NCBI GenBank assembly: GCA_945901215.1
Contig: CAMDKE010000001.1
Location: 1-41,132, forward strand
Reading direction: 5' to 3'
Source of the DNA: Comamonas sp. lk
GTDB lineage: Bacteria; Pseudomonadota; Gammaproteobacteria; Burkholderiales; Burkholderiaceae_C
DNA: 41,132 bases
Part shown: piece after piece, positions 32,364-40,142 of the stretch
Numbering within the stretch: the stretch's first letter is position 1
Layout: every line of letters begins with the position of its first letter
The notes under the pieces: generated by a model
The model's database searches: none
The model's input: the letters and a program-made list of their open reading frames with translations, nothing else
What the model was told of the DNA's origin: nothing
Position numbers and translations under genes: made by a program

Positions 32364-34250
32364 TCAGGCGGCGAGACGGCGCTCTAGCTGCGCCTTGGTG
32401 GCGCTGAGCTCGTGGGGCAGGTGGTATGCGAGCTGGCCAAACAACTCGGTGTGCAGCGCAATCTCTTGTTTCCAGTCGGCCTTGTCCAGGCTGGTGACGG
32501 TGGCAAACTGGGCGGGTGTGAAGTCCAGACCATCCCAGGTGATTTCGCTGTAAGCCGGGCTGATGCCAAAACCGGTTTCCTGGCCTTTGGTTTTGCCTTC
32601 CAGGCGGTCAATCATCCACTTCAGCACACGCATGTTTTCGCCATACCCCGGCCAGACAAACTTGCCATCGGCGCCTTTGCGGAACCAGTTGACACAGTAA
32701 ATGGCTGGCAGCTTGGCGCCCGACGCGCTGAGCTTGCTGCCCATGTCCAGCCAGTGCTGGAAATAGTCGCTCACGTTGTAGCCTGTAAACGGCAGCATGG
32801 CAAACGGGTCGCGGCGCACCACGCCTTGCTGGCCCACGGCCGCAGCAGTGGTTTCTGAGCCCATAGTGGCAGCCATGTAGACGCCTTCGACCCAGTTGCG
32901 CGCCTCGGTGACCAGCGGCACGGTGGTGGAGCGTCGGCCACCGAAAATAAAGGCGTCGATGGGCACACCCGCAGCATCGTCCCAAGCTTCGTCCAAGGCA
33001 GGGTTGTTGCCAGCGGCGACGGTAAAGCGCGAATTAGGGTGGGCAGCCTTGGCGCCGGTCTCGCGGGCGATTTGCGGTGTCCAGTCCTTTCCTTGCCAGT
33101 CAATCAAATGGTCGGGCGTGGTGCCTGTGTCTTTTTCCATGCCCTCCCACCAGACATCGCCATCGTCGGTGAGCGCCACGTTGGTGAAGATTACATCGTG
33201 GCCCAGGCTGGCCATGCAGTTGGGGTTGGTGTGGTAGTTGGTGCCGGGGGCCACGCCAAAGTAGCCGGCTTCCGGGTTGATGGCATACATCCTGCCGTCA
33301 GCGTGCGGTTTGATCCAGGCAATGTCGTCGCCAATGGTGGTCACTTTCCAGCCCTCAAAGCCCTGGGGCGGCACCAGCATCGAGAAGTTGGTCTTGCCGC
33401 ACGCGCTGGGGAAGGCCGCGGCTACGTGGTACTTTTTACCTTGTGGATTGGTCACGCCCAAAATCAGCATGTGCTCGGCCAGCCAGCCTGGGCTACCGGA
33501 GGGCCCCTGGGAGTCTGCGCGACCCATAGTCGATGCGATGCGAAGCGCAAAGCATTTCTTGCCCAACAAGGCGTTGCCCCCGTAGCCTGAGCCGTAGGAC
33601 CAGATTTCACGGGTTTCTGGAAAGTGCACGATGTATTTGGTCTTGTTGCACGGCCATTTCACGTCGGCCTGGCCCGCCGCCAGCGGCGCGCCCACGGTGT
33701 GCATACAGGGCACAAAGGCGCCGTCCACGCCCAGCACGTCATAAACCGCGCGGCCCATGCGGGTCATGATGCGCTGGTTGACCGCCACATAGGCGCTGTC
33801 GCTGATCTCGATGCCAATGTGGGCGATGTGCGAGCCCAAAGGGCCCATGGAGAAGGGCACCACATACATGGTGCGCCCGGCCATGCATCCGTCAAACAAG
33901 GGCCCCAGAGTGGCGCGCATCTCACTGGGCTCCATCCAATTGTTGGTGGGGCCGGCGTTTTCTTTCAGGGCGCTGCAAATATAGGTGCGGTCTTCTACGC
34001 GTGCCACGTCGCTCGGGTCTGAGCAGGCTAAAAAACTGTTGGGCCGTTTGGCCGGGTTGAGCCTGGTGAAGGTGCCCGCGTCTACCAGTTGCTGGCACAG
34101 CGACTGGTATTCCTCTTGCGAGCCATCGCACCAGTGGATGGCGGCGGGTTTACACAGCGCCGCCATATCGGCCACCCAGGCAATAAGGCGGGGGTGTTTC
34201 ACGAAGTCTGGAGCCTTGAGACTCAGTCCTGGCATGGCGGGTGCGTTCAT
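32364..34250 (-). CDS. pckG: GTP-dependent phosphoenolpyruvate carboxykinase
   Basis: A 628-residue enzyme, the normal length for the GTP-dependent class, that converts oxaloacetate plus GTP to PEP and CO2. The nucleotide-binding kinase motif is FPSACGKTNFSMLVPP and the metal site region VTTIGDDIAWIKPHADGR follows; RRSTTVPLV and the C-terminal catalytic lid FGISPAYSEITWDGLDF region are present. ATG 34250 has GGAG ten bases upstream. It catalyses the gatekeeper step of gluconeogenesis, in the same orientation as the nitrogen operon but separated by 330 bases. Confidence 0.96.
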   Translation of the reverse strand: MNAPAMPGLSLKAPDFVKHPRLIAWVADMAALCKPAAIHWCDGSQEEYQSLCQQLVDAGTFTRLNPAKRPNSFLACSDPSDVARVEDRTYICSALKENAGPTNNWMEPSEMRATLGPLFDGCMAGRTMYVVPFSMGPLGSHIAHIGIEISDSAYVAVNQRIMTRMGRAVYDVLGVDGAFVPCMHTVGAPLAAGQADVKWPCNKTKYIVHFPETREIWSYGSGYGGNALLGKKCFALRIASTMGRADSQGPSGSPGWLAEHMLILGVTNPQGKKYHVAAAFPSACGKTNFSMLVPPQGFEGWKVTTIGDDIAWIKPHADGRMYAINPEAGYFGVAPGTNYHTNPNCMASLGHDVIFTNVALTDDGDVWWEGMEKDTGTTPDHLIDWQGKDWTPQIARETGAKAAHPNSRFTVAAGNNPALDEAWDDAAGVPIDAFIFGGRRSTTVPLVTEARNWVEGVYMAATMGSETTAAAVGQQGVVRRDPFAMLPFTGYNVSDYFQHWLDMGSKLSASGAKLPAIYCVNWFRKGADGKFVWPGYGENMRVLKWMIDRLEGKTKGQETGFGISPAYSEITWDGLDFTPAQFATVTSLDKADWKQEIALHTELFGQLAYHLPHELSATKAQLERRLAA

Positions 34251-34419
34251 CGGTAGCTCCTAAGTTTAAAAATCCGTTTTTTCAAAAACCACGGGGTACT
34301 ACAGCAGGGCTTTGAGAAAACGGCTGGTTTCGCGTTCACCGTCGTACGCACGGCGCGCCCGCGGGGGGAATCTAGGATTTTAAGAAGCGGTCCCCGAGTT
34401 ACCTAAGGATTACAGCCAA

Positions 34420-34435
34420 AAGTTATGCATAACTT
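34420..34435. promoter_or_regulatory. Perfect palindrome upstream of pckG
   Basis: AAGTTATGCATAACTT is a 16-base perfect palindrome about 170 bases before the pckG start, in the 238-base gap between pckG and the peroxidase gene. It looks like a dimeric regulator's operator, but I cannot assign a regulator. Confidence 0.5.
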
Positions 34436-34449
34436 GCATACTGTAACAA

Positions 34450-34473
34450 GGGCGCTCCACCCGAGGGACGCCC
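34450..34473 (-). terminator. Terminator-like stem after the glutathione peroxidase gene
   Basis: On the minus strand GGGCGTCC-loop-GGAGCGCCC folds with one bulged base and is followed by TTGTTA. It lies 16 bases after the peroxidase stop codon; the short T-run makes it a modest candidate. Confidence 0.5.
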
Positions 34474-34488
34474 CCGTTCAAAACGGAT

Positions 34489-35094
34489 TCAGCGCTGTGC
34501 GAGCGCCTTTTTGATGTCGCCGACCAGCGTGCCGCTGTCGGGTTTGGTCATACTGGAATAGCTGTCAATGAGCTTGCCGTCGCGCCCGATGAGGTACTTG
34601 TAAAAATTCCAGCGTGGCGCGCCTGCGCCCGCTTTTGCCAAATCGGAGAACAAAGGGTTAGCGGCCTTGCCACTGACGGAAGACTTCTCAAACATGGGGA
34701 ATTTCACGCCGTAGGTGTTGAAGCAAAAATCGGCAATTTCCTTTCCCTTGCCCGGCTCTTGCTGGCCAAAGTCATTGGAAGGGAAGCCCAGAACGACCAG
34801 GCCCTTTTCGTTGTATGTCGCATGCAACTTCTCAAGGCCCTCGTACTGCACAGTGAACCCGCAATAACTCGCTGTGTTGACCACCAGCAACACCTTGCCA
34901 GCGTACTGGCAGAGGTTTTGGGGTGCATCGTCTTGGAGCCTGTTGAACGTCTTTTGTAGCAGACTGGGGCATGCCGCGCCCGCAGCATCAGTGCCCGCCA
35001 CGACAGTCGTAGCGCTGTGGCCCGCTGCGTGCAGACCCAGCAGCAAGGTGAATAAGAGAGTTTGGGGCCAAATGGCCAATGACAAGCGGTACAT
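34489..35094 (-). CDS. Exported glutathione peroxidase family protein
   Basis: A 201-residue protein with an N-terminal signal sequence (about 1-28, hydrophobic then GHSATTVVA), so probably periplasmic. The peroxidatic Cys lies in VVNTASYCGFT, with the downstream LGFPSNDFGQQEP and WNFYKYLIGRDGKLID motifs of the Cys-type glutathione/thioredoxin peroxidases. It reduces peroxides, likely using thioredoxin rather than glutathione (typical for Cys forms). There are extra residues before the catalytic domain (LLQKTFNRLQDDAPQNLCQY), as in exported bacterial homologues. Confidence 0.9.
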   Translation of the reverse strand: MYRLSLAIWPQTLLFTLLLGLHAAGHSATTVVAGTDAAGAACPSLLQKTFNRLQDDAPQNLCQYAGKVLLVVNTASYCGFTVQYEGLEKLHATYNEKGLVVLGFPSNDFGQQEPGKGKEIADFCFNTYGVKFPMFEKSSVSGKAANPLFSDLAKAGAGAPRWNFYKYLIGRDGKLIDSYSSMTKPDSGTLVGDIKKALAQR

Positions 35095-35184
35095 GGGAAG
35101 TAGCTCCTACGCAGCCCCAAGAGTGAGGCGGGAGCCCATGTTAGCGCTTCCTAAGCAAGCCGCAACTTCCCGCGCTTGAGGCCA

Positions 35185-35334
35185 TCAGGCCATGCTAACG
35201 GCGATAAAGGCCAGTAAAAACATCAACACCGCGCCGGCGATGGGCAACACAATGGGCATCAAGGGGACGATTTCTTCAACCACATCAACTGTGGCGTGTT
35301 CATCATCGTGGTGTGCAGCGTGTGGAGCGGACAT
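35185..35334 (-). CDS. Small 49-residue membrane protein
   Basis: A short open frame (ATG 35334, stop TGA at 35185). Residues 1-21 are acidic/histidine-rich (MSAPHAAHHDDEHATVDVV), and residues 22-46 form one strongly hydrophobic helix with prolines (PLMPIVLPIAGAVLMFLLAF). GAAAGAC lies about nine bases upstream, as for other genes here. I know no function. It is on the same strand as, and 90 bases upstream of, the glutathione peroxidase gene. Confidence 0.6.
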   Translation of the reverse strand: MSAPHAAHHDDEHATVDVVEEIVPLMPIVLPIAGAVLMFLLAFIAVSMA

Positions 35335-35569
35335 GGCGGGTCTTTCAAAAGCAAGCGCAGCCAAACGCTGGCCGCAAAGATTGAATTTTACCCGCAGGGC
35401 AACCCACGCAGCCCCGAAAGCCCCGCACGGCCCTGGTTCGCGACCCCTTGGAAACCCCTCTTCTCACCCCTCCCGCACTCAAAGACCCGTGCTTACAAAA
35501 AAGTACGTTGACGATGTCAACCGATGGCAGCGGTGGCGCGTAATAGCTAAACCCAGTGACATTGAATAG
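35335..35569. other. Gene-free gap between the small membrane protein and the hypothetical gene
   Basis: About 235 bases with pyrimidine-rich stretches; I see no gene, tRNA or clear repeat here. Confidence 0.5.
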
Positions 35570-35971
35570 GTGAATACCCTGGCAACCAAGAAGAATTACC
35601 GGCCGGTTGCCCAAAAGTTGACAAGTTCTCTGGATTTGTACCAAGCCCACATCAAAGTGTCCCTAACGATGGCGTATATGCGAAAACCCCCGATTGAAAT
35701 GCCTGAAAAGGGCACCTATAAATGGCAGCTTTTCAGCTACTGGTCCGACGAATACCGCCAGACGCGGGCTGACCACTCGGCCTATATTGCGCTCAACTTT
35801 GCGGGTGCCTTAGATGTGTGCCGCATCAAGCTGCAGGCGCTCATGCAGCACCACCGCCAGCACAGCGCCGACGTCAGCTGTGGCGCTCGCCACCAACGCG
35901 CGATTGAGCGACTGCAAAACACCCTCAGTGGTGCGGCAATGGCCTACGAAAGCAACTTCTCCGGCGGGTAA
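35570..35971 (+). CDS. Hypothetical protein, 133 residues
   Basis: An open frame from GTG 35570 (MNTLATKKNYR...) with a composition unlike a shadow: a charged middle (MPEKGTYKWQLFSYWSDEYRQ) and a Cys-poor helical C-terminus (RIKLQALMQHHRQH, then AIERLQNTLSGAAMAYES). An internal ATG at 35669 gives a 100-residue version that also looks coherent. I do not recognise a domain. It lies alone between the 49-residue gene and recQ and could be species-specific. Confidence 0.5.
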   Translation: MNTLATKKNYRPVAQKLTSSLDLYQAHIKVSLTMAYMRKPPIEMPEKGTYKWQLFSYWSDEYRQTRADHSAYIALNFAGALDVCRIKLQALMQHHRQHSADVSCGARHQRAIERLQNTLSGAAMAYESNFSGG

Positions 35972-36049
35972 AGTCTGCCAAACAGCCCGCGCGCGCGCCG
36001 CACGCCGTAAAGGCAGGGCTTTTTTCCTCCCAAGGGCATCCCTTGCGGA

Positions 36050-37897
36050 CTAGGCAGCCAGCGCCACCACCCGCAGCACCTCTTGCGCATAAGCTTCCAG
36101 CTTCTTGGCGCCCATGCCGCTGATGCCTTGCAAGTCGTCCAGCGACTGCGGTGCGCGCTGAGCAATGGCCGCCAGTGTGGCGTCATGGAAAATTACATAA
36201 GCGGGTAAATTGTGTTCACGTGCCACTTCGGCGCGCCAGGCCTTAAGTTCGGCGTAGCGCTGCAAAGCCAGGCCGTCGAGCTCAATGGGCGATTTGACGC
36301 TGCTGCGTGTACCCGTGACTTTGCCTTTTGGTGCCTTGGGCAGCGACACCGATTCCCGCAAGCGCACTTGCATCTCGCCCTTGAGAATCGCGCGCGAGTG
36401 CTCGGTCAGCACCAGGGTGTTGAAAGCTTGCACATCTACCATCACCGCGCCCATGGCCAGCAATTGGCGCAGCACGCCGCGCAGTTGCAACTCGCTTAAG
36501 GCGGCGCCCACGCCGAAGGTACTGAGGCGTTCATGGCCATGTTGCGCCACTTTATCGGTCTTTTTTCCGCGCACGATGTCCATCAATTGGCCTGCGCCGA
36601 AGCTGATACCGCTGAGTTTATGGATCCGGTAAATGGTTGACAGCAGCATTTGCGCCGCCTGGGTGCCGTCCCACACCGCGGGTGGGTGCAGGCAGTTGTC
36701 GCAGTTGCCGCAGGGCTGGCTGGCTTCGCCAAAATAGGCCAACAAACGGGTGCGCCGACAGTCGGTGGCCTCTGCCAGCCCAAGCAAGGCTTCGAGTTTG
36801 CCGCGCATGAGCCGCTTGAATTCTTCGTCGGCCGGGCCTTCGTCGATCATGCGGCGCTGGTTCACCACGTCATTGAGGCCGTAGCACATCCAGGCGTCAG
36901 CGCTCAGGCCGTCGCGCCCGGCGCGGCCGGTTTCTTGGTAATAGCCTTCGATGTTTTTGGGCATGTCCAAGTGGGCGACAAAGCGCACATCGGGTTTGTC
37001 GATGCCCATGCCAAAGGCAATCGTGGCCACCATCACCACGCCTTCTTCGCGCAAGAAGCGGTCCTGGTGGGTTTGGCGCAATTTGCTGTCTAGCCCGGCG
37101 TGGTACGGCAGCGCGTCGATACCGGCTTCGCACAGGGTTTGGGCAATGTCTTCGACCTTTTTACGCGACTGGCAGTAGACGATGCCCGCGTCGCCTTCGT
37201 GTTCACGCTCGATAAAGCGCAGCAACTGCGCCGTGGCCTCCCGCTTTTCCACAATCGTGTAACGGATATTGGGGCGGTCAAAGCTGCTGACAAAGGCGCG
37301 CGCGTCCTGCAGCTGCAGGCGCTCCAGAATGTCGGCGCGCGTCAGGTCGTCGGCGGTGGCGGTCAGCGCCATGCGCGGAACGCCCGCATAGCGCTCGTGC
37401 AGTACGGTCAGCGCCCGGTACTCGGGGCGAAAGTCGTGGCCCCATTGGCTCACGCAGTGCGCCTCGTCAATAGCAAACAGGCTGAGTTGGTTGCGCTCAA
37501 ACAGCGCGTCGAGTTGAGCCAGAAAGCGCGTGGTGGTGACCCGCTCGGGTGCGGCATACAAGAGGGTGATGTCGCCACGCATGAGGCGCTGCTCTACCTG
37601 GTAGGCCTCTTCGCCTGACAGTGTGGAGTTCAAAAACGCAGCGCTGACCCCGGCCTCGTGCAGGGCGCCCACCTGGTCGTGCATCAGCGCAATCAGTGGC
37701 GAGATGACGATGGTGACGCCATGACCCGCGCGCTGGCGGGCAATGGCTGGTATCTGGTAACACAGCGACTTGCCGCCGCCCGTGGGCATGAGCACCAGGG
37801 CGTCGCCGCCGCTGCCCACGTGCTCAATGATGTCTTGTTGGGGGCCGCGAAAGCCCCCGTAGCCAAAGATTTCTCGCAGGATATGGGCGTAGGACAC
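36050..37897 (-). CDS. recQ: ATP-dependent DNA helicase RecQ
   Basis: A 615-residue superfamily 2 helicase, near the usual RecQ length. Motif I is LMPTGGGKSLCYQIP, motif II is DEAH in FAIDEAHCVSQWGHDFRPEY, the zinc-binding cysteines include CGNCDNC in the RQC region, and the C-terminal HRDC domain ends LQGISGMGAKKLEAYAQEVL. RecQ unwinds DNA 3' to 5' in recombination and fork repair. ATG 37897 has an upstream region with no strong ribosome site (TGTCCTACGCC). Confidence 0.96.
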   Translation of the reverse strand: MSYAHILREIFGYGGFRGPQQDIIEHVGSGGDALVLMPTGGGKSLCYQIPAIARQRAGHGVTIVISPLIALMHDQVGALHEAGVSAAFLNSTLSGEEAYQVEQRLMRGDITLLYAAPERVTTTRFLAQLDALFERNQLSLFAIDEAHCVSQWGHDFRPEYRALTVLHERYAGVPRMALTATADDLTRADILERLQLQDARAFVSSFDRPNIRYTIVEKREATAQLLRFIEREHEGDAGIVYCQSRKKVEDIAQTLCEAGIDALPYHAGLDSKLRQTHQDRFLREEGVVMVATIAFGMGIDKPDVRFVAHLDMPKNIEGYYQETGRAGRDGLSADAWMCYGLNDVVNQRRMIDEGPADEEFKRLMRGKLEALLGLAEATDCRRTRLLAYFGEASQPCGNCDNCLHPPAVWDGTQAAQMLLSTIYRIHKLSGISFGAGQLMDIVRGKKTDKVAQHGHERLSTFGVGAALSELQLRGVLRQLLAMGAVMVDVQAFNTLVLTEHSRAILKGEMQVRLRESVSLPKAPKGKVTGTRSSVKSPIELDGLALQRYAELKAWRAEVAREHNLPAYVIFHDATLAAIAQRAPQSLDDLQGISGMGAKKLEAYAQEVLRVVALAA

Positions 37898-37980
37898 AGG
37901 GTATGGGTTCGGATGTGGCCAAAAATGGATGCGCCAAGCCGCCTATTGTCCCGCCTAAATGCCAGGTCTCCCGTCCGTCC

Positions 37981-39522
37981 TCAGGCGTTTTTAAAGGTCC
38001 GCCGGTATTGCATCGCTTCGGCCACATGGGCCAGGGCCGTAGATTGGGAGTCAGCGAGGTCGGCAATCGTGCGGGCAATTTTCAGCGTGCGGTGGGTGCC
38101 GCGCGCTGACCAACCGAGTTGCGCCGCTGCGCTTTGCAAGAACTTGGCAGCGGTTGGCTCCAGACGTGCGTGCAGGTCAATGTCGCCGCCGGCCAGCGCT
38201 TGGTTGGCCTTGCCCTGGCGTGCTTCGGCACGCGCACGCGCGTTGGTGCAGCGCGCACGAATGCTCTGCGTGGACTCGCCTGCCGCAGCGCCCAGCAATT
38301 CGTGCGCGGGGAGGGCCGGCACCTCCACATGCAGGTCGATGCGGTCCATCAAGGGGCCGCTGAGCTTGCCTTGGTAGCGGCTGACCTGGTCGGGCGTGCA
38401 GCGGCAGGCGCGCGTGGTGGCGCCCAGGTAGCCGCAAGGGCAGGGGTTCATGGCGGCGATCAGCTGAAAGCGCGCCGGAAACTCAGCCCGGCGTGCCGCC
38501 CGGGAAATGGTGATGGTGCCGGTTTCCAAGGGTTCACGCAGGGCTTCCAGGGCATGCCGGGGAAACTCGGGCAACTCGTCGAGAAACAGCACTCCGTGGT
38601 GTGCCAGTGAGATTTCGCCAGGGCGCGGTGGCGAGCCACCGCCCACCAAGGCCACCGCGCTGGCCGAATGGTGCGGGCTGCAGGTGGGGCGCTGGCCCCA
38701 GTGTCGGATGTCAAAGCGCCCACTCAGGCTGCCAATGGCCGCACTTTGCAGCGCCTCGTCGGTCGCCATGGGCGGCAGCAGTCCGGCAAAGCGCTGGGCC
38801 AGCATGGACTTGCCCGCGCCGGGCGGACCCACCAATAGCAGGCTGTGCCCCCCAGCGGCAGCAATTTCTAGCGCGCGTTTGGCCCCTATCTGGCCCTTCA
38901 CATCCGACAGGTCGGCCAGTGCGCCGCCCTCCAGAATCGGGCCCGGGCACACCCTTGCCCAGCTCTCGCCACCCATTCCGTCCGGTTCAGGCACCAGTGC
39001 CCCGTCGGGGGCGAACTGGCGCACCACGTCGAGCAGATGCGCCGCGCGGTAAACCTGGGTGCCGGGAACCAAGGCTGCCTCCTCAGCGCTGCCCGGGGGT
39101 AAAACCAGACGCTTGTTGACCTGCGCGGTGTGCAGGGCCAGCGCCATGGCCAAGGCACCGCGCACCGGGCGCAGCGCGCCTGACAGCGACAGCTCACCGG
39201 CAAATTCGTAGTCGGCCAGGCGCGCGCCGTCAATCTGCCCACTGGCCGCCAAAATGCCCAGGGCGATGGGCAAATCCAGGCGGCCCGAGTCTTTGGGCAG
39301 GTCGGCCGGGGCCAAGTTCACCGTGATGCGTTTGTTGTGAGGAAACTCCAGCCCCGCGTTCTGAATAGCGCAGCGCACCCGCTCACGCGCCTCTTTCACC
39401 TCCACGTCGGCCAGGCCCACCAGCGTAAAGCTGGGCAAACCATTCGCCATGTGGACTTCGACAGTCACTTGCAATGCGTCAAGCCCGAGCAAGACGCGGC
39501 TTTGAACCAAAGACAGACTCAT
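37981..39522 (-). CDS. comM: ComM/YifB family Mg-chelatase-like AAA+ ATPase
   Basis: A 513-residue protein with an N-terminal Lon-protease-like domain (LSLVQSRVLLGLDALQVTVEV; FTLVGLADVEVKEARERVRCA), then the AAA+ Walker A VGPPGAGKSMLAQRF, Walker B FLDELPEF and a Mg-chelatase C-terminal domain with four conserved cysteines (CPCGYLGATTRACRCTP). ComM promotes branch migration during natural transformation. ATG 39522 (MSLSLVQSR) is the conserved start; the frame continues 18 residues upstream without support. Confidence 0.95.
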   Translation of the reverse strand: MSLSLVQSRVLLGLDALQVTVEVHMANGLPSFTLVGLADVEVKEARERVRCAIQNAGLEFPHNKRITVNLAPADLPKDSGRLDLPIALGILAASGQIDGARLADYEFAGELSLSGALRPVRGALAMALALHTAQVNKRLVLPPGSAEEAALVPGTQVYRAAHLLDVVRQFAPDGALVPEPDGMGGESWARVCPGPILEGGALADLSDVKGQIGAKRALEIAAAGGHSLLLVGPPGAGKSMLAQRFAGLLPPMATDEALQSAAIGSLSGRFDIRHWGQRPTCSPHHSASAVALVGGGSPPRPGEISLAHHGVLFLDELPEFPRHALEALREPLETGTITISRAARRAEFPARFQLIAAMNPCPCGYLGATTRACRCTPDQVSRYQGKLSGPLMDRIDLHVEVPALPAHELLGAAAGESTQSIRARCTNARARAEARQGKANQALAGGDIDLHARLEPTAAKFLQSAAAQLGWSARGTHRTLKIARTIADLADSQSTALAHVAEAMQYRRTFKNA

Positions 39523-39572
39523 AAAAAACTCCCTGAAACGGTGCGTGAATACCCACTCCAACGTCCGCCGCC

Positions 39573-39587
39573 GCACTTTTTGCGTGC
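39573..39587. promoter_or_regulatory. NtrC-like dyad upstream of glnK
   Basis: GCAC-TTTTTGC-GTGC has the half-site spacing of the NtrC dyad (GCAC-N7-GTGC) with two mismatches in the outer T/C positions. It lies about 107 bases upstream of the sigma-54 -24 box, a standard enhancer distance. Confidence 0.45.
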
Positions 39588-39589
39588 AA

Positions 39590-39607
39590 GCTGTATTTAT
39601 ATACAGC
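39590..39607. promoter_or_regulatory. 7-base inverted repeat between comM and glnK
   Basis: GCTGTAT-TTAT-ATACAGC, a perfect 7-base inverted repeat, sits next to the NtrC-like site in the comM-glnK divergent region. It resembles an operator; regulator unknown. Confidence 0.5.
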
Positions 39608-39679
39608 TACGATAGTCGAATTTGTCCACTTTGAAAAGGGGTGTGGTTTGTTTGGTCGTAAAAACTTTGTGGAGTCACT

Positions 39680-39695
39680 TGGCACGGGTTCTGCT
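39680..39695 (+). promoter_or_regulatory. Sigma-54 promoter of glnK-amtB
   Basis: TGGCAC-GGGTT-CTGCT matches the sigma-54 consensus TGGCAC-N5-TTGCW with one mismatch and the exact spacing. It is about 88 bases upstream of the glnK start and leaves a leader that contains a small G/C hairpin at 39706-39729. Confidence 0.85.
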
Positions 39696-39782
39696 AGTTC
39701 AGCCCATCTCCCGTCCCCGCGGAGAGGCAGCGCAGTGATCCCGTGTGCCTGCAAACCACTCTTTTGAAGTTGAGGTGAACCC

Positions 39783-40121
39783 ATGAAGTTAGTTTCGGCC
39801 ATCATTAAACCGTTCAAGCTCGACGAGGTGCGTGAAGCCTTGTCTGGCATTGGCGTTCAGGGCATTACTGTTACGGAAGTAAAGGGTTTTGGCCGCCAAA
39901 AAGGCCATACCGAGTTGTACCGCGGTGCTGAATATGTGGTCGATTTCTTGCCCAAGGTCAAGATCGAAGCGGCCATCGACTCGGCGCTACTGGACCGCGT
40001 GATCGAAGCCATCGAGGGCGCCGCGCGTACCGGAAAAATCGGTGACGGCAAAATTTTCGTGTACGACCTTGAGCAGGTCGTACGTATCCGTACGGGTGAA
40101 ACCGGCAAAGAAGCGCTCTAG
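39783..40121 (+). CDS. glnK: PII nitrogen-signalling protein GlnK
   Basis: A 112-residue PII protein, the standard length. The N-terminal MKLVSAIIKPFKLDEVREAL and T-loop GRQKGHTELYRGAEYVVDFLPK with the uridylylated Tyr51 are present, and the C-terminal KIFVYDLEQVVRIRTGE matches. In the glnK-amtB arrangement, PII binds and blocks the ammonium channel under nitrogen sufficiency. Since it precedes amtB, GlnK rather than GlnB is likely. The upstream sigma-54 promoter fits nitrogen-limited expression. Confidence 0.96.
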   Translation: MKLVSAIIKPFKLDEVREALSGIGVQGITVTEVKGFGRQKGHTELYRGAEYVVDFLPKVKIEAAIDSALLDRVIEAIEGAARTGKIGDGKIFVYDLEQVVRIRTGETGKEAL

Positions 40122-40142
40122 AGCCCGCACAGAAAGGAACTC

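Larger units (their letters stand above)
34251..34488. other. Gene-free gap upstream of pckG
   Basis: Holds the pckG promoter region, the palindrome at 34420-34435 and the peroxidase terminator-like stem; no credible gene seen. Confidence 0.6.
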
